Source: Clostridium sp. Marseille-Q2269 (GTDB lineage Bacteria > Bacillota > Clostridia > Clostridiales > Clostridiaceae). Taken from it: a stretch of 64,000 nucleotides of DNA. Each line of letters begins with the position of its first letter. The stretch's first letter is position 1. Both the position numbers and the translations under genes were made by a program. Shown here piece by piece: positions 20,820 through 31,422 of the stretch. The stretch covers positions 124,001-188,000 of the forward strand of contig NZ_CALSFS010000003.1 of NCBI RefSeq assembly GCF_943736985.1, written 5' to 3'. The notes under the pieces were generated by a model that was not told the origin of the DNA, searched no databases, and saw only the letters and a list, made by a program, of their open reading frames with translations.

Positions 20820-21104
20820 GTGAGTAGATCAGTTAAAAAAGGACCATACATTCAAGAGGTACTTTTAAAGAGAATAAACGAAATGAACAAAAATGGAGAA
20901 AAGAAAGTTTTAAAGACTTGGTCAAGAACTTCAACAATATTTCCACAAATGATCGGTCATACTATTGCTGTTCATGATGGAAGAAAACATGTTCCTGTTT
21001 ATGTAAGTGAAGACATGGTAGGACACAAATTAGGAGAATTTGTTCTTACTAGAACTTACAGAGGACATGATGACAAGTCAGAAAAATCATCTCGTTTAAG
21101 ATAA
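20820..21104 (+). CDS. rpsS: 30S ribosomal protein S19
   Basis: S19 binds 16S rRNA in the 30S head near the A site. The GTG at 20820 follows GGGAGG and gives the 94-residue family length with the N-terminus [12 protein letters not shown]. An in-frame start at 20793 would add nine foreign residues and overlap the region after the hairpin. Family motifs are [30 protein letters not shown]. Confidence 0.97.
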   Translation: MSRSVKKGPYIQEVLLKRINEMNKNGEKKVLKTWSRTSTIFPQMIGHTIAVHDGRKHVPVYVSEDMVGHKLGEFVLTRTYRGHDDKSEKSSRLR

Positions 21105-21125
21105 GCCGAAAGGAGGTAAAGATCA

Positions 21126-21461
21126 ATGGAAGCTAAGGCTATAGTTAGATATGTGAGAATGTCTCCAAGCAAGATTGGGGTTGTTCTTGACTTAGTAAGA
21201 GGAAAAGATGTTAATGAAGCATTTGCTATATTAAAGTATACTCCAAAGGATGCAGCTGAAGTAATTTACAAAGCTTTAAAATCAGCTGTTGCAAATGCAG
21301 AAAATAATTTAAGCTTAGATGCTAATAATTTATATATATCAGAAACACATGTAGGTCCAGGACCAACATTAAAAAGATATCAACCACATGCTCAAGGTAG
21401 AGCATTTAGAATAAGAAAGAGAACAAGTCATTTAACTTTAGTTGTTAAAGAGAGAATTTAA
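21126..21461 (+). CDS. rplV: 50S ribosomal protein L22
   Basis: L22 contacts all 23S domains and forms the tunnel constriction with L4. The 111-residue protein has [20 protein letters not shown] and, at the beta-hairpin tip, [22 protein letters not shown]. It starts at ATG after AAAGGAGG, 21 bases after rpsS. Confidence 0.98.
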   Translation: MEAKAIVRYVRMSPSKIGVVLDLVRGKDVNEAFAILKYTPKDAAEVIYKALKSAVANAENNLSLDANNLYISETHVGPGPTLKRYQPHAQGRAFRIRKRTSHLTLVVKERI

Positions 21462-21478
21462 GAAGAGGAGGGAATTCG

Positions 21479-22150
21479 ATGGGTCAAAAAGTACATCCAC
21501 ACGGCCTAAGAGTCGGCGTAATTAAAGAATGGGATGCTAAATGGTATGCTGATAAGAAAAATTTTGCTGATAACCTAATAGAAGACCACAAGATAAGAAA
21601 TTTTGTTAAGAAACATTCTTATGCAGCTGGGGTATCTAGGATAGAAATCGAAAGAGCAGCAAAAAGAATAAAATTAAATATATATACTGCTAAACCAGGT
21701 ATGATTATAGGAAAAGGTGGTCAAGGAATTGAATCACTAAAGAATAAACTACAACAAATAGTTTCAAGCAAAAATATTTTAATTAATATTGTAGAAGTAA
21801 AAAGACCTGAAGCAGATGCTCAATTAGTAGCTGAAAATATAGCTCAACAATTAGAAAAAAGAATAGCTTTCAGAAGAGCTATGAAACAATCTATACAAAG
21901 ATCAATGAGAACAGGTATTAAAGGTATAAAAACATCTTGTTCAGGAAGACTTGGTGGAGCAGAAATTGCTAGAACAGAGCAATATCATGAAGGAACAATT
22001 CCACTACAAACTTTAAGAGCAGATATCGATTATGGATTTGCTGAAGCTGATACTACTTATGGTAAAATTGGAGTTAAAGTTTGGATATATAAAGGAGAAG
22101 TTCTTCCAGCTAGAAAGAATATCAATGAAAAGGAAGAAGCTAACGCATAG
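21479..22150 (+). CDS. rpsC: 30S ribosomal protein S3
   Basis: S3 forms part of the mRNA entry channel. The 223-residue protein has an N-terminal KH domain with the GKGGQGIE motif and a C-terminal domain with [23 protein letters not shown]. It starts at ATG after GAGGAGGG, 17 bases after rplV. Confidence 0.98.
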   Translation: MGQKVHPHGLRVGVIKEWDAKWYADKKNFADNLIEDHKIRNFVKKHSYAAGVSRIEIERAAKRIKLNIYTAKPGMIIGKGGQGIESLKNKLQQIVSSKNILINIVEVKRPEADAQLVAENIAQQLEKRIAFRRAMKQSIQRSMRTGIKGIKTSCSGRLGGAEIARTEQYHEGTIPLQTLRADIDYGFAEADTTYGKIGVKVWIYKGEVLPARKNINEKEEANA

Positions 22151-22167
22151 GGAAGGAGGAATAACAT

Positions 22168-22611
22168 ATGTTAATGCCTAAAAGAGTTAAGCGTCGTAAA
22201 GTACAACGTGGCAGAATGAAGGGTAAAGCTACAAGAGGTAACTTCATAGCATACGGTGATTTCGGAATACAAGCAACTGAATGTGGTTGGATTACAAGCA
22301 ACCAAATTGAAGCTGCTAGAATAGCTATCAATAGATACGTTAAAAGAGGAGGAAAGGTTTGGATAAAAATCTTCCCAGATAAGCCTGTAACAGAAAAACC
22401 AGCAGAAACACGTATGGGTTCTGGTAAAGGTTCACCAGAATACTGGGTAGCTGTTGTAAAACCAGGTAGAGTTTTATTTGAAATCTCCGGTGTAAGTGAG
22501 GCCGTTGCAAGAGAAGCTATGAGACTTGCTTCACACAAACTACCAGTTAAAACTAAGTTTGTAACAAGAAGAGATTTTGAAGAAATGGGTGGTGAAGTAA
22601 ATGAAGGCTAG
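22168..22611 (+). CDS. rplP: 50S ribosomal protein L16
   Basis: L16 helps position A-site tRNA on the 50S subunit. The 147-residue protein begins [19 protein letters not shown] and has [21 protein letters not shown], including the conserved Arg hydroxylated in some bacteria. It starts at ATG after AAGGAGG. It overlaps rpmC by 11 bases. Confidence 0.98.
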   Translation: MLMPKRVKRRKVQRGRMKGKATRGNFIAYGDFGIQATECGWITSNQIEAARIAINRYVKRGGKVWIKIFPDKPVTEKPAETRMGSGKGSPEYWVAVVKPGRVLFEISGVSEAVAREAMRLASHKLPVKTKFVTRRDFEEMGGEVNEG

Positions 22612-22813
22612 AGAATTACAAGAATTAAGAAAAAGCAGCCCACAAGAGTTACAATCAAAGTTGAATGATCTAAAAGCGGAATTATTTAATTTAAGATTTC
22701 AATTAGCTACAGGTCAGTTAGAAAATCCAATGAGAATTAGAGAAGTAAAGAAATCAATAGCTCAAATTAAAACTATCTTAAGAGAAGAAGAAATAAGAGC
22801 ATATCAACAGTAA
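22601..22813 (+). CDS. rpmC: 50S ribosomal protein L29
   Basis: A small helical protein at the tunnel exit beside L23. The 70-residue product has the family pattern [23 protein letters not shown] followed by [10 protein letters not shown]. Its ATG lies inside the last codons of rplP, so translation of the two is probably coupled. Confidence 0.96.
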   Translation: MKARELQELRKSSPQELQSKLNDLKAELFNLRFQLATGQLENPMRIREVKKSIAQIKTILREEEIRAYQQ

Positions 22814-22834
22814 AACTGAAGGGAGGTAAATCCT

Positions 22835-23089
22835 GTGGAAAGATCAAATAGAAAGACAAGAATCGGTAGAGTAGTTTCAAATAAAATGGATAAGACAATA
22901 GTTGTTGCAGTAGAAACAAAAGTTCGCCATCCATTATATGGAAAAACAATGAATAGAACTACTAAATTTAAGGCTCATGATGAAAACAATGAAGCTAATA
23001 TAAATGATAGAGTATCAATAATGGAAACAAGACCATTATCAAAACAAAAAAGATGGAGACTTGTTGAAATAGTAGAAAAAGCTAAATAG
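22835..23089 (+). CDS. rpsQ: 30S ribosomal protein S17
   Basis: An early 30S assembly protein with an OB fold. The 84-residue protein uses a GTG start after AGGGAGG. It has [19 protein letters not shown] and the motif [16 protein letters not shown]. It lies 21 bases after rpmC. Confidence 0.97.
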   Translation: MERSNRKTRIGRVVSNKMDKTIVVAVETKVRHPLYGKTMNRTTKFKAHDENNEANINDRVSIMETRPLSKQKRWRLVEIVEKAK

Positions 23090-23123
23090 TTTGTAGCAAG
23101 AAGCCGAAAGGAGGGTATTTTAC

Positions 23124-23492
23124 ATGATTCAGCAACAAACAAAATTAAAGGTAGCAGATAATTCCGGAGCAAAGGAAATTATGTGTATAAGAGTTTTAGG
23201 TGGTTCCCACAGAAAATGGGGAAATATCGGAGATGTAATAGTTGCTAGTGTTAAAAGTGCAACACCAGGCGGTGTTGTTAAAAAAGGTGAAGTTGTAAAG
23301 GCTGTTATCGTAAGATCAGTTAAAGGATTGAGAAGAGCAGATGGTTCTTACATAAAATTTGATGAAAATGCAGCAGTTATAATAAAAGATGATAAAAACC
23401 CAAAAGGAACTCGTATTTTTGGACCAGTTGCAAGGGAGCTAAGAGATAAAGAGTTCAATAAAATACTATCATTAGCACCTGAAGTTTTATAA
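23124..23492 (+). CDS. rplN: 50S ribosomal protein L14
   Basis: L14 forms intersubunit bridges with 16S rRNA. The 122-residue protein begins [19 protein letters not shown] and has [27 protein letters not shown]. Length and motifs are canonical. It starts at ATG after AAAGGAGGG. Confidence 0.98.
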   Translation: MIQQQTKLKVADNSGAKEIMCIRVLGGSHRKWGNIGDVIVASVKSATPGGVVKKGEVVKAVIVRSVKGLRRADGSYIKFDENAAVIIKDDKNPKGTRIFGPVARELRDKEFNKILSLAPEVL

Positions 23493-23515
23493 TAATACAA
23501 GGAGGTGGCTAAATA

Positions 23516-23833
23516 ATGAGCAAAATACATGTAAGAAAAAAAGATACAGTTGTTGTTATATCTGGTAAAGATAAAGGCAAAATTGGAGAAGTTTTATCTG
23601 TAATACCAAAAAAAGGTAAAGTAGTAGTTAAAGATGTAAATGTAGTAACTAAACATCAAAAACCAAATAGAGAAAATATGCAGGGTGGAATAATACATAA
23701 AGAAGCCCCAATATTTAGCTCAAAAGTAATGCTATATTGCGATAAATGCAAAACAGCTACTAGAATCAGTAACAAGATTTTAGAAGATGGAACAAAGGTA
23801 AGAATATGCAAAAAGTGCGGAGAAACATTTTAA
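23516..23833 (+). CDS. rplX: 50S ribosomal protein L24
   Basis: A 50S assembly initiator near the tunnel exit. The 105-residue protein has a KOW motif ([13 protein letters not shown]). It ends in a Cys4 ribbon (Cys75, Cys78, Cys98, Cys101) that could bind zinc. It starts at ATG after AAGGAGGTG. Confidence 0.97.
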   Translation: MSKIHVRKKDTVVVISGKDKGKIGEVLSVIPKKGKVVVKDVNVVTKHQKPNRENMQGGIIHKEAPIFSSKVMLYCDKCKTATRISNKILEDGTKVRICKKCGETF

Positions 23834-23855
23834 TTCTTGAAAGGAGGTATAAAGG

Positions 23856-24398
23856 ATGATGCCAAGATTACAAGAAAAGTATGAAAAAGAAGTAGTTTCA
23901 GCTTTAATGGATAAGTTCGGATATAAAAATATAATGGAAGTACCAAAACTTGAAAAAATAGTTATCAACATGGGTGTTGGTGAAGCTAAAGAGAACCAAA
24001 AATCTCTTGAAGCAGCAGTAGAAGATTTAGCTAAAATAACTGGTCAAAAGCCAATATTAACTAAGGCCAAAAAATCAGTAGCTAATTTTAAAATAAGAGA
24101 AAACATGCCACTAGGATGCAAGGTTACATTAAGAAAGCAAAACATGTATGAATTTGCAGATAAGTTAATAAATGTAGCTCTACCTAGAGTTAGAGATTTC
24201 AGCGGAGTTTCAAGCAAATCATTTGATGGAAGAGGAAACTATGCAATAGGAATAAAAGAACAATTAATATTTCCAGAAATAGAATATGATAAGATTGATA
24301 AAATTAGAGGTATGGATATAATTTTTGTAACAACTGCAAAGACTGACGAGGAAGCAACAGAACTATTAAGATTCCTTGGAATGCCATTTGTTCGTTAA
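23856..24398 (+). CDS. rplE: 50S ribosomal protein L5
   Basis: L5 binds 5S rRNA in the central protuberance. The 180-residue protein has [19 protein letters not shown] and [30 protein letters not shown]. The ATG at 23856 is eight bases after AAGGAGG. The next codon is also ATG, so the true length could be 179. Confidence 0.98.
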   Translation: MMPRLQEKYEKEVVSALMDKFGYKNIMEVPKLEKIVINMGVGEAKENQKSLEAAVEDLAKITGQKPILTKAKKSVANFKIRENMPLGCKVTLRKQNMYEFADKLINVALPRVRDFSGVSSKSFDGRGNYAIGIKEQLIFPEIEYDKIDKIRGMDIIFVTTAKTDEEATELLRFLGMPFVR

Positions 24399-24414
24399 TT
24401 AAGGAGGGAAATCT

Positions 24415-24600
24415 ATGGCACGTAAAGCTTTAATAGAAAAATGGAATAAAACACCTAAATATTCAAGTAGAGCTTATACAAGATGCAGAATTTGTGGAAG
24501 ACCACATGCGGTATTAAAAAAATACGGTATCTGTCGTATATGTTTTAGAGAGCTTGCTTACAAAGGTGAGATACCTGGATGCAAAAAAGCCAGCTGGTAA
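24415..24600 (+). CDS. rpsZ: 30S ribosomal protein S14, zinc-binding type (S14Z)
   Basis: The short, 61-residue S14 form found in Bacillota. Cys24, Cys27, Cys40 and Cys43 (CRIC...CRIC) form the zinc site. The family N-terminus is [10 protein letters not shown]. It starts at ATG after AAGGAGGG. Some species carry a second, zinc-free rpsN, which is not in this window. Confidence 0.97.
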   Translation: MARKALIEKWNKTPKYSSRAYTRCRICGRPHAVLKKYGICRICFRELAYKGEIPGCKKASW

Positions 24601-24629
24601 TATTTGAAAAGCGAAAGGAGGCAAAATAA

Positions 24630-25028
24630 ATGGTAATGTCTGATCCAATAGCAGATTTATTAACACGTATAAGAAATGCAAATATAGTTAGACATGAAGT
24701 AGTAGAAGTTCCTTCATCTAACATAAAAAAAGCCATAGCAAATATATTGCTTACAGAAGGTTATATAAGAGATTTAGAAGAATATAGAGATGGTTCTGTA
24801 GATATGTTAAGAATCACAATGAAATACGGACAAAATAAAGAAAGAATAATAACTGGTCTTAAGAGAATATCAAAACCAGGTTTGAGAGTTTATTGTAGAA
24901 AAGATGAAACTCCTAAAGTTTTAAACGGTCTAGGAGTAGCTATAGTTTCTACTTCTAAAGGAATTGTTACAGATAGAGAAGCAAGAAAATTAAGCGTTGG
25001 CGGAGAAGTACTTTGCTACATATGGTAA
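24630..25028 (+). CDS. rpsH: 30S ribosomal protein S8
   Basis: S8 is a primary 16S rRNA binder and represses the spc genes in E. coli. The 132-residue protein begins [17 protein letters not shown] and ends with the signature [26 protein letters not shown]. The ATG at 24630 is eight bases after AAAGGAGG. The in-frame ATG at 24636 is a less well spaced alternative. Confidence 0.97.
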   Translation: MVMSDPIADLLTRIRNANIVRHEVVEVPSSNIKKAIANILLTEGYIRDLEEYRDGSVDMLRITMKYGQNKERIITGLKRISKPGLRVYCRKDETPKVLNGLGVAIVSTSKGIVTDREARKLSVGGEVLCYIW

Positions 25029-25051
25029 TTGGAGAATAGGAGGTGCAATAA

Positions 25052-25594
25052 ATGTCAAGAGTAGGAAAACTTCCAGTAGCTATCCCTAATGGAGTAACTG
25101 TTACAGTAACACCAGATAACGTTGTTACTGTAAAAGGACCAAAGGGTGAGTTAGTAAAAGCTATGAATAAAAAAGTAAACATAGCAGTAGAAGATAATTC
25201 AGTAGTTGTAACTAGAGATAATGACCATAAGGATGTAAGAGCTCTTCATGGTTTAACAAGAGCTTTAATAAACAATATGGTAACAGGAGTTAACGAAGGT
25301 TACATTAAAGCATTAGAATTAGTAGGTGTTGGTTATAGAGCACAATTACAAGGAAAGAAATTAGTGCTTAACCTTGGATTCTCACATCCAGTTGAAATAG
25401 AAGCAGTTCCAGGCGTTGATTTTGAAGTTGAAGGTGGAACTAAAGTAAAAGTAAAAGGTATAGATAAAGAATTAGTAGGTGCTGTAGCCGCAGATATAAG
25501 AAAATGGAGAAAACCTGAACCTTACAAAGGAAAAGGAATTAAATACGAAAATGAAGTTATAAGACGTAAGGAAGGTAAGACTGGTAAGAAATAA
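25052..25594 (+). CDS. rplF: 50S ribosomal protein L6
   Basis: L6 lies near the factor-binding site. The 180-residue protein consists of two similar domains. It ends with the signature [26 protein letters not shown]. It starts at ATG after AGGAGGTG. Confidence 0.98.
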   Translation: MSRVGKLPVAIPNGVTVTVTPDNVVTVKGPKGELVKAMNKKVNIAVEDNSVVVTRDNDHKDVRALHGLTRALINNMVTGVNEGYIKALELVGVGYRAQLQGKKLVLNLGFSHPVEIEAVPGVDFEVEGGTKVKVKGIDKELVGAVAADIRKWRKPEPYKGKGIKYENEVIRRKEGKTGKK

Positions 25595-25612
25595 CAGAAA
25601 GGAGTGAAATCT

Positions 25613-25972
25613 ATGTTTAAGAAGAATGATAGATCTAAATCAAGATCAAGACGTCATATGAGAGTTCGTAAAAAGATTTTTGGAACAGCTGAACGTCCAA
25701 GACTATCAGTATATAGAAGTGAAAAACATATATATGCTCAATTAATAGATGATGTAGATGGAAAAACATTGGTTGCTGCATCAAGTTCAGAAAAAGGATT
25801 CGATGCTTTAGGAAGCAACAAAGAAGGCGCTAAATTAGTTGGAAAAATGGTAGCTGAAAAAGCGTTAGAAAAAGGAATCAAATCTGTTGTATTTGACAGA
25901 GGCGGATTTATATATCACGGAAGAGTTAAAGAACTTGCTGAAGGTGCAAGAGAAGCGGGTCTTGATTTTTAA
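25613..25972 (+). CDS. rplR: 50S ribosomal protein L18
   Basis: A 5S rRNA-binding protein. I start at the ATG at 25613 (119 residues, [15 protein letters not shown]), nine bases after AAAGGAG. An in-frame GTG at 25604 overlaps that Shine-Dalgarno and is unlikely. Family motifs are [20 protein letters not shown] and [23 protein letters not shown]. Confidence 0.97.
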   Translation: MFKKNDRSKSRSRRHMRVRKKIFGTAERPRLSVYRSEKHIYAQLIDDVDGKTLVAASSSEKGFDALGSNKEGAKLVGKMVAEKALEKGIKSVVFDRGGFIYHGRVKELAEGAREAGLDF

Positions 25973-25989
25973 AAAAAGGAGGGAAATAA

Positions 25990-26487
25990 ATGAGAATTGA
26001 TCCTAGCACTTTAAATTTAAAAGAAAAAGTTGTTCATATAAACAGAGTTGCTAAGGTTGTTAAAGGTGGTAGAAACTTTAGATTTAGCGTACTAGTTGTT
26101 GTTGGAGACGAAGCAGGACACGTTGGTGTTGGTACAGGAAAATCTATAGAAATACCTGAAGCAATAAGAAAAGCAATAGAAGATGCTAAAAAGAACATAG
26201 TTGAAGTTAAAACAGTAGGAACTACAGTACCACACGATATAATCGGAAGATTCGGTAAGGGAGAAGTTCTTATAATGACAGCTAATGAAGGTACAGGAGT
26301 TATAGCAGGTGGTCCTGTTAGAGCCGTACTAGAACTTGCTGGATTAAAAGACGTTAGAGCTAAATCAAAAGGTTCTAACAATCCAAGAAATATGGTTAAT
26401 GCTACAATAGACGGATTAGCAAGATTAAGAACAGTTGAAGACATAGCTAAACTTAGAGGTAAGACTGTAGAAGAGATTTTAGGTTAG
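25990..26487 (+). CDS. rpsE: 30S ribosomal protein S5
   Basis: S5 helps translational fidelity and the mRNA helicase activity of the ribosome. The 165-residue protein has [29 protein letters not shown], the loop hit by spectinomycin resistance. It also has [17 protein letters not shown]. It starts at ATG after AAGGAGGG. Confidence 0.98.
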   Translation: MRIDPSTLNLKEKVVHINRVAKVVKGGRNFRFSVLVVVGDEAGHVGVGTGKSIEIPEAIRKAIEDAKKNIVEVKTVGTTVPHDIIGRFGKGEVLIMTANEGTGVIAGGPVRAVLELAGLKDVRAKSKGSNNPRNMVNATIDGLARLRTVEDIAKLRGKTVEEILG

Positions 26488-26500
26488 GAGGTAACTGGCC

Positions 26501-26680
26501 GTGGGTAAAGTTAAAATAACATTAGTTAAGAGCTTAATAGGTAGAAAGAAAGATCAAATAGCTACTGTTAATGCTCTAGGACTAAAGAAAATTGGAAGCA
26601 TAGTTGAGCATGAGGAAACTCCTCAAATAAGTGGAATGATAAAAAAGGTAAGTTACTTATTAAAAGTAGAAGAAGCATAG
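26501..26680 (+). CDS. rpmD: 50S ribosomal protein L30
   Basis: A 59-residue protein starting at GTG after TTAGGAGG, which overlaps the rpsE stop codon. The sequence has the family pattern [30 protein letters not shown] and ends YLLKVEEA. It lies between rpsE and rplO, the standard place for rpmD. Confidence 0.95.
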   Translation: MGKVKITLVKSLIGRKKDQIATVNALGLKKIGSIVEHEETPQISGMIKKVSYLLKVEEA

Positions 26681-26699
26681 TAAGAGGAGGTGTAATTAT

Positions 26700-27140
26700 A
26701 TGAAACTTCACGAATTAAAAGCAGCTGAAGGTGCAAGTAAAGCATCAAAAAGAGTAGGTAGAGGAACAGGTTCTGGACTAGGCAAAACAAGTGCAAGAGG
26801 TCAAAACGGACAAAATTCTAGAAGTGGTGGTGGAGTAAGACCAGGCTTCGAAGGTGGTCAAATGCCTTTATATAGAAGACTTCCTAAAAGAGGTTTCAAA
26901 AATATATTTGCTAAAGAATATGCAGCAATAAATCTTGATAGATTAAATTGCTTTGAAGATGGAACAGTTGTAACACCAGAACTTTTAGTTGAAAAAAGAG
27001 TAGTAAAAAAAGTTAAAGACGGAGTTAAGATTTTAGGAAATGGAAACATAGAAAAAAAATTAACTGTTAAAGCAGCAAAATTCTCTAAATCAGCTATTGA
27101 AAAGATAGAAGCAGCAGGAGGAAAAGTTGAGGTGATATAA
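26700..27140 (+). CDS. rplO: 50S ribosomal protein L15
   Basis: A late 50S assembly protein. The 146-residue protein begins [22 protein letters not shown]. It has the Gly/Arg-rich stretch [39 protein letters not shown]. It starts at ATG after GAGGAGGTG. Its stop codon is immediately followed by the secY ATG. Confidence 0.98.
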   Translation: MKLHELKAAEGASKASKRVGRGTGSGLGKTSARGQNGQNSRSGGGVRPGFEGGQMPLYRRLPKRGFKNIFAKEYAAINLDRLNCFEDGTVVTPELLVEKRVVKKVKDGVKILGNGNIEKKLTVKAAKFSKSAIEKIEAAGGKVEVI

Positions 27141-28418
27141 ATGCTATCAACCCTACGTAATGCTTGGAAAGTTGCCGATTTAAGAAAAAGATTGATTTTT
27201 ACTTTATTTATGATAGCAATTTTCAGGATGGGAAACTACATCCCAGTTCCTGGGATTGATACTTCTAAATTAGCTAACCTGACACAAAATGGATCATTAT
27301 TTGGATTCTATGATTTAATATCAGGGGGAGCTTTTAGTAGATTTAGTATATTTGCTATGGGCGTTGTGCCGTATATTAACTCCTCAATAATAATGCAATT
27401 ACTTACAATTGCAATACCTTCTTTAGAAAGTCTTTCAAAAGAAGGGGAAGAAGGAAGAAAAAAAATTCAGCAATATACTAGATATGGTGCAGTTATACTT
27501 GGTGTTATTCAAGCATTCAGTACATATGCTATAATTGGTCGTGCTGGAGCACTTAGAGATGGATCAAAGTTAGATTTATTCATAATTATAATAACATTAA
27601 CTACTGCATCAACCTTTTTAATGTGGTTCGGTGATAAAATAACAGAAAAAGGTATAGGTAATGGAATATCACTAATAATATTTGTTAACATAGTGTCTAG
27701 ATTTCCATCAACTATATATAGTATAGCTGGACTTCAAAAGGCTGAAACAGTAAACTTTGTGGAAGTTATAATGTTTATAGTAATAGCTTTAGCATTATTC
27801 TTATTAGTTGTAATAATGAATTTAGGAGAAAGAAGAATACCTGTACAATATGCTGGAAAAGCAGTAGGAAATAAGATTTATAAAGGGCAATCTACACACA
27901 TACCAATAAATGTTAATTCTTCTGCCGTTATAGGTATTATATTTGCTATATCAGTAATGCAATTTCCACTTACTATTGGTCAATTTTGGCCAGAATCAGC
28001 TTTTTATAAATTTATTACTTTAAATAAATTTAGTCCTTTTAGAGATAAAAGTATTGCTTATATTATATTGTATTTTGTACTAACAGTGTTTTTTACTTGG
28101 TTTTATACAGTGGTAACTTTTAAACCAGATGAAATGGCAGAAAATATGCATAAGTCATCTGGATTTATACCAGGAATAAGACCAGGAGAGCCTACAGCAG
28201 AATATATAGAAAGAGTAATAACAAAAAGCTCTATAATTGGTGGAACTTTTGCAGCTATTATAGCAATATTCCCAATAATTATGGCAACATATAGTAAGTT
28301 CCAAGGTATATCCTTTGGAGGAACAAGTATGCTTATCATGGTTGGATTTGCATTAGATACTATAAGACAAATGGAATCTCAATTAGTTATGCGTCACTAT
28401 CAAGGTTTCTTAAAATAA
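27141..28418 (+). CDS. secY: Preprotein translocase subunit SecY
   Basis: The channel-forming subunit of the Sec export machinery. The 425-residue protein has ten predicted membrane segments. Motifs are FRMGNYIPVPGIDTS near the first span, MGVVPYINSSIIMQLL (plug/lateral gate region), and GIRPGEPTAEYIERVI in a cytosolic loop. It begins at the base after the rplO stop, with GAGGTGAT as Shine-Dalgarno inside rplO. It is followed by adk and map, the common spc arrangement. Confidence 0.98.
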   Translation: MLSTLRNAWKVADLRKRLIFTLFMIAIFRMGNYIPVPGIDTSKLANLTQNGSLFGFYDLISGGAFSRFSIFAMGVVPYINSSIIMQLLTIAIPSLESLSKEGEEGRKKIQQYTRYGAVILGVIQAFSTYAIIGRAGALRDGSKLDLFIIIITLTTASTFLMWFGDKITEKGIGNGISLIIFVNIVSRFPSTIYSIAGLQKAETVNFVEVIMFIVIALALFLLVVIMNLGERRIPVQYAGKAVGNKIYKGQSTHIPINVNSSAVIGIIFAISVMQFPLTIGQFWPESAFYKFITLNKFSPFRDKSIAYIILYFVLTVFFTWFYTVVTFKPDEMAENMHKSSGFIPGIRPGEPTAEYIERVITKSSIIGGTFAAIIAIFPIIMATYSKFQGISFGGTSMLIMVGFALDTIRQMESQLVMRHYQGFLK

Positions 28419-28441
28419 AAATGTTTTGGAGATGATTATGG

Positions 28442-29092
28442 ATGCGTGTAATTTTGTTAGGTCCTCCAGGAGCAGGTAAAGGAACTCAAGCAAAATTAAT
28501 AAGTGAAAAATTCTCTATTCCGCATATATCAACAGGCGATATATTTAGAGCAAATATAAAGGAGAAAACTCCTTTAGGAATAGAAGCAAAGAAATATATA
28601 GATAATGGTCAATTAGTGCCAGACAAGGTAACTATAGGGATAGTTAAAGATAGACTAACAAAAGATGATTGTGATAATGGTTTCCTTTTAGATGGTTTTC
28701 CAAGAACAGTTGCTCAAGCAGAAGCTTTAGATGAATTTTTAAAGGGAATAAATAAAGATTTAGATGTGGCATTATTAATTAAGATGCCTGAAGAATTTAT
28801 CTTGGAAAGAATGACTGGTAGAAGAGTTTGTACATCTTGTGGTGCAAGTTATCATATAAGATTTAATCCTCCTAAAGTAGAAGGAAAATGTGATATATGT
28901 GATAATGAGTTAATTCAAAGGAAAGATGATACAGAAGCAACAGTAAAAGAAAGATTAGAAGTTTACAGCAAACAAACTTATCCGCTTATAAATTATTATA
29001 AAGACAATGGTATAATCTCAGAGATTAATGGGACTGAATCAATTGATAAGGTATTTGGAAATATTTCAAATATCTTGGGGAGAGATAAATAA
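28442..29092 (+). CDS. adk: Adenylate kinase
   Basis: Catalyses ATP + AMP to 2 ADP in the cytoplasm. The 216-residue protein has the P-loop GPPGAGKGT (7-15), the AMP-site motif LDGFPRT and the long LID. The LID carries a structural zinc site Cys130, Cys133, Cys150, Cys153, typical of Gram-positive enzymes. Its TAA overlaps the map ATG by one base. Confidence 0.98.
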   Translation: MRVILLGPPGAGKGTQAKLISEKFSIPHISTGDIFRANIKEKTPLGIEAKKYIDNGQLVPDKVTIGIVKDRLTKDDCDNGFLLDGFPRTVAQAEALDEFLKGINKDLDVALLIKMPEEFILERMTGRRVCTSCGASYHIRFNPPKVEGKCDICDNELIQRKDDTEATVKERLEVYSKQTYPLINYYKDNGIISEINGTESIDKVFGNISNILGRDK

Positions 29093-29841
29093 TGATAACA
29101 ATAAAAACCGATTCTGAAATAGAATATATGGTAAAAGCAGGTAGAGTTGTTGCTGAGGCCTTGGAAACTTTAGAAAAACATATAAAACCAGGTGTAAGTA
29201 CTGGATATTTAGATAAGATTGCAGAAGATATTATATTAAGCAAAAATGCTAAGCCATCTTTTAAAGGATATTATGGTTTTCCAGCATCTATATGTGCATC
29301 TGTAAATAATGAAGTAGTTCATGGAATACCAAGTAAAGATATAATCTTAAATGAAGGAGACATAATAAGTATAGATTGTGGGGCTGTTTTAAATGGATAT
29401 CAGGGTGATGCAGCTAGAACATTTCCAGTAGGAAATGTATCAGAAGAAGCTGCTAAACTAATAGAAGTCACAAAAAATAGTTTTTTTAAAGGTATAGAAA
29501 AAGCTAAAGTTGGCAATAGATTAACTGATATATCTGCAGCTATCCAACAATATGTTGAAAGTTATGGATTCTCTGTTGTAAGAGATTATGTGGGGCATGG
29601 TATAGGAAAAGATATGCACGAAGATCCGGAAGTACCTAACTTTGGTAGACCAGGAAGGGGACCTAAATTATCAAAAGGAATGTGTTTAGCTATTGAACCT
29701 ATGGTTAATATAGGGGACTTCAACGTAAAAGTTCAACCTAATAAGTGGACTGTAGTTACTGTAGATGGTAGTTTATCTGCTCATTATGAAAATACTGTGG
29801 CTATACTAGATGATGGACCTAAAATAACCACTTTGATTTAA
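29092..29841 (+). CDS. map: Methionine aminopeptidase, type I
   Basis: Removes initiator Met from new proteins. The 249-residue protein has the five metal ligands Asp95, Asp106, His169, Glu202 and Glu233, and His77 of the substrate pocket. It has no N-terminal extension, so it is the short type Ia form. It overlaps adk by one base, and a KOW protein follows after 14 bases. Confidence 0.98.
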   Translation: MITIKTDSEIEYMVKAGRVVAEALETLEKHIKPGVSTGYLDKIAEDIILSKNAKPSFKGYYGFPASICASVNNEVVHGIPSKDIILNEGDIISIDCGAVLNGYQGDAARTFPVGNVSEEAAKLIEVTKNSFFKGIEKAKVGNRLTDISAAIQQYVESYGFSVVRDYVGHGIGKDMHEDPEVPNFGRPGRGPKLSKGMCLAIEPMVNIGDFNVKVQPNKWTVVTVDGSLSAHYENTVAILDDGPKITTLI

Positions 29842-29855
29842 TAGAGGTGAATATA

Positions 29856-30137
29856 TTGGCTAAAGAGTGCCAGATTGGTAGATTAGTTTTATCAAAAGCG
29901 GGTAGGGATAAAGATAATAGTTTCATTATAATAGATGTACTAGATGAAAATTATGTATACATTTGTGATGGAGATATTCATTCTTTAGATAAGCCCAAGA
30001 AGAAAAAAATTAAACATTTGATATTTACCAATATTATTTGTGAAGATATAGTAAATCTAAAGGCAACAGGTGACAACATCAAAAATTCTGTAATAAAAAA
30101 AATTATACAGTCTCATCAAGTTAATAAGGAGGTTTGA
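29856..30137 (+). CDS. KOW-domain RNA-binding protein (L14E-like)
   Basis: A 93-residue protein of the KOW/L14e-like family found between map and infA in many Bacillota. It begins [29 protein letters not shown], where the KOW-like turn lies. It continues with a basic [10 protein letters not shown] segment. I use the TTG at 29856, seven bases after AGAGGTG. The in-frame GTG at 29847 overlaps that Shine-Dalgarno. The precise role is unknown. The location inside the spc/alpha region suggests ribosome or rRNA association. Confidence 0.85.
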   Translation: MAKECQIGRLVLSKAGRDKDNSFIIIDVLDENYVYICDGDIHSLDKPKKKKIKHLIFTNIICEDIVNLKATGDNIKNSVIKKIIQSHQVNKEV

Positions 30138-30144
30138 ATACCTT

Positions 30145-30493
<349 letters not shown>

Positions 30494-30499
30494 TAAATG

Positions 30500-30549
30500 G
30501 TTTTGGGAGCGGCTGACTATGGTATAACAATATATCATTGGCCTAAAAC
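30500..30549 (+). promoter_or_regulatory. Possible structured leader before rpsM
   Basis: In the 108-base gap between rpmJ and rpsM, GTTTTGGG (30500-30507) pairs with CCTAAAAC (30542-30549) around a 34-base loop. In E. coli this position carries the S4-binding alpha-operon site, but sequence resemblance is not evident here. Confidence 0.3.
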
Positions 30550-30601
30550 TTTAATATAAATATAAATTAAATAAGTAGGTATTCAGGAGGTGTAAACTTT
30601 A

Positions 30602-30973
30602 ATGGCAAGAATTTCAGGTATAGACCTACCAAAAGAAAAAAGAGTAGAGATCGGTCTAACATATATATACGGAATTGGCTTACCAACTTCTCAAGAAATA
30701 TTAAAAGCTACTGGAGTAAATCCAGATACAAGAGTTAAAGACTTATCAGAAGAAGAAGTTAATGCAATCAGAGATTACGTTAATAAAAGCGTAAAAGTTG
30801 AAGGTGACTTAAGAAGAGAAATCAAACTTAACATAAAGAGATTAGTTGAAATTGGATCTTACAGAGGAATAAGACATAGAAGAAATCTTCCAGTTAGAGG
30901 TCAAAAGACTAAAACTAACGCTAGAACAAGAAAAGGTCCAAAGAGAGCTATAGGTGGAAAGAAGAAAAAATAA
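30602..30973 (+). CDS. rpsM: 30S ribosomal protein S13
   Basis: S13 lies in the 30S head and forms bridges to the 50S. The 123-residue protein has the H2TH-like N-terminus [26 protein letters not shown]. It ends with [26 protein letters not shown] and a basic tail. It starts at ATG after AGGAGGTG. Confidence 0.98.
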   Translation: MARISGIDLPKEKRVEIGLTYIYGIGLPTSQEILKATGVNPDTRVKDLSEEEVNAIRDYVNKSVKVEGDLRREIKLNIKRLVEIGSYRGIRHRRNLPVRGQKTKTNARTRKGPKRAIGGKKKK

Positions 30974-30990
30974 AGTAAGGAGGGAAAAAC

Positions 30991-31389
30991 ATGGCAGCAG
31001 GAATTAAAGGTAAAAGAAGCAGAAGAAAAAAAGAGAGAAAAAATGTTGAACACGGTTGTGCACATATAAAATCAACTTTCAACAATTCAATAGTTACAAT
31101 TACTGACAGCGTTGGTAATACTTTATCTTGGGCAAGTGCAGGTGGATTAGGTTTTAGAGGTTCAAGAAAAAGCACACCATTCGCAGCTCAAATGGCTGCA
31201 GAAACAGCAGCTAAAGCAGCTATGGAACATGGTTTAAAAAGCATAGAAGTTTATGTAAAAGGACCGGGCTCAGGAAGAGAAGCTGCTATAAGATCTTTAC
31301 AAGCAGCAGGTCTAGAAGTTACTTTAATAAAAGATGTAACTCCAATACCACATAATGGTTGTAGACCACCAAAGAGAAGAAGAGTATAG
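30991..31389 (+). CDS. rpsK: 30S ribosomal protein S11
   Basis: S11 is a platform protein near the E site. The 132-residue protein has [35 protein letters not shown] and the C-terminal [18 protein letters not shown]. It starts at ATG after AAGGAGGG, 17 bases after rpsM. Confidence 0.98.
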   Translation: MAAGIKGKRSRRKKERKNVEHGCAHIKSTFNNSIVTITDSVGNTLSWASAGGLGFRGSRKSTPFAAQMAAETAAKAAMEHGLKSIEVYVKGPGSGREAAIRSLQAAGLEVTLIKDVTPIPHNGCRPPKRRRV

Positions 31390-31422
31390 TAATATAATAT
31401 AGTAATAGGAGGTGTAACTTTA

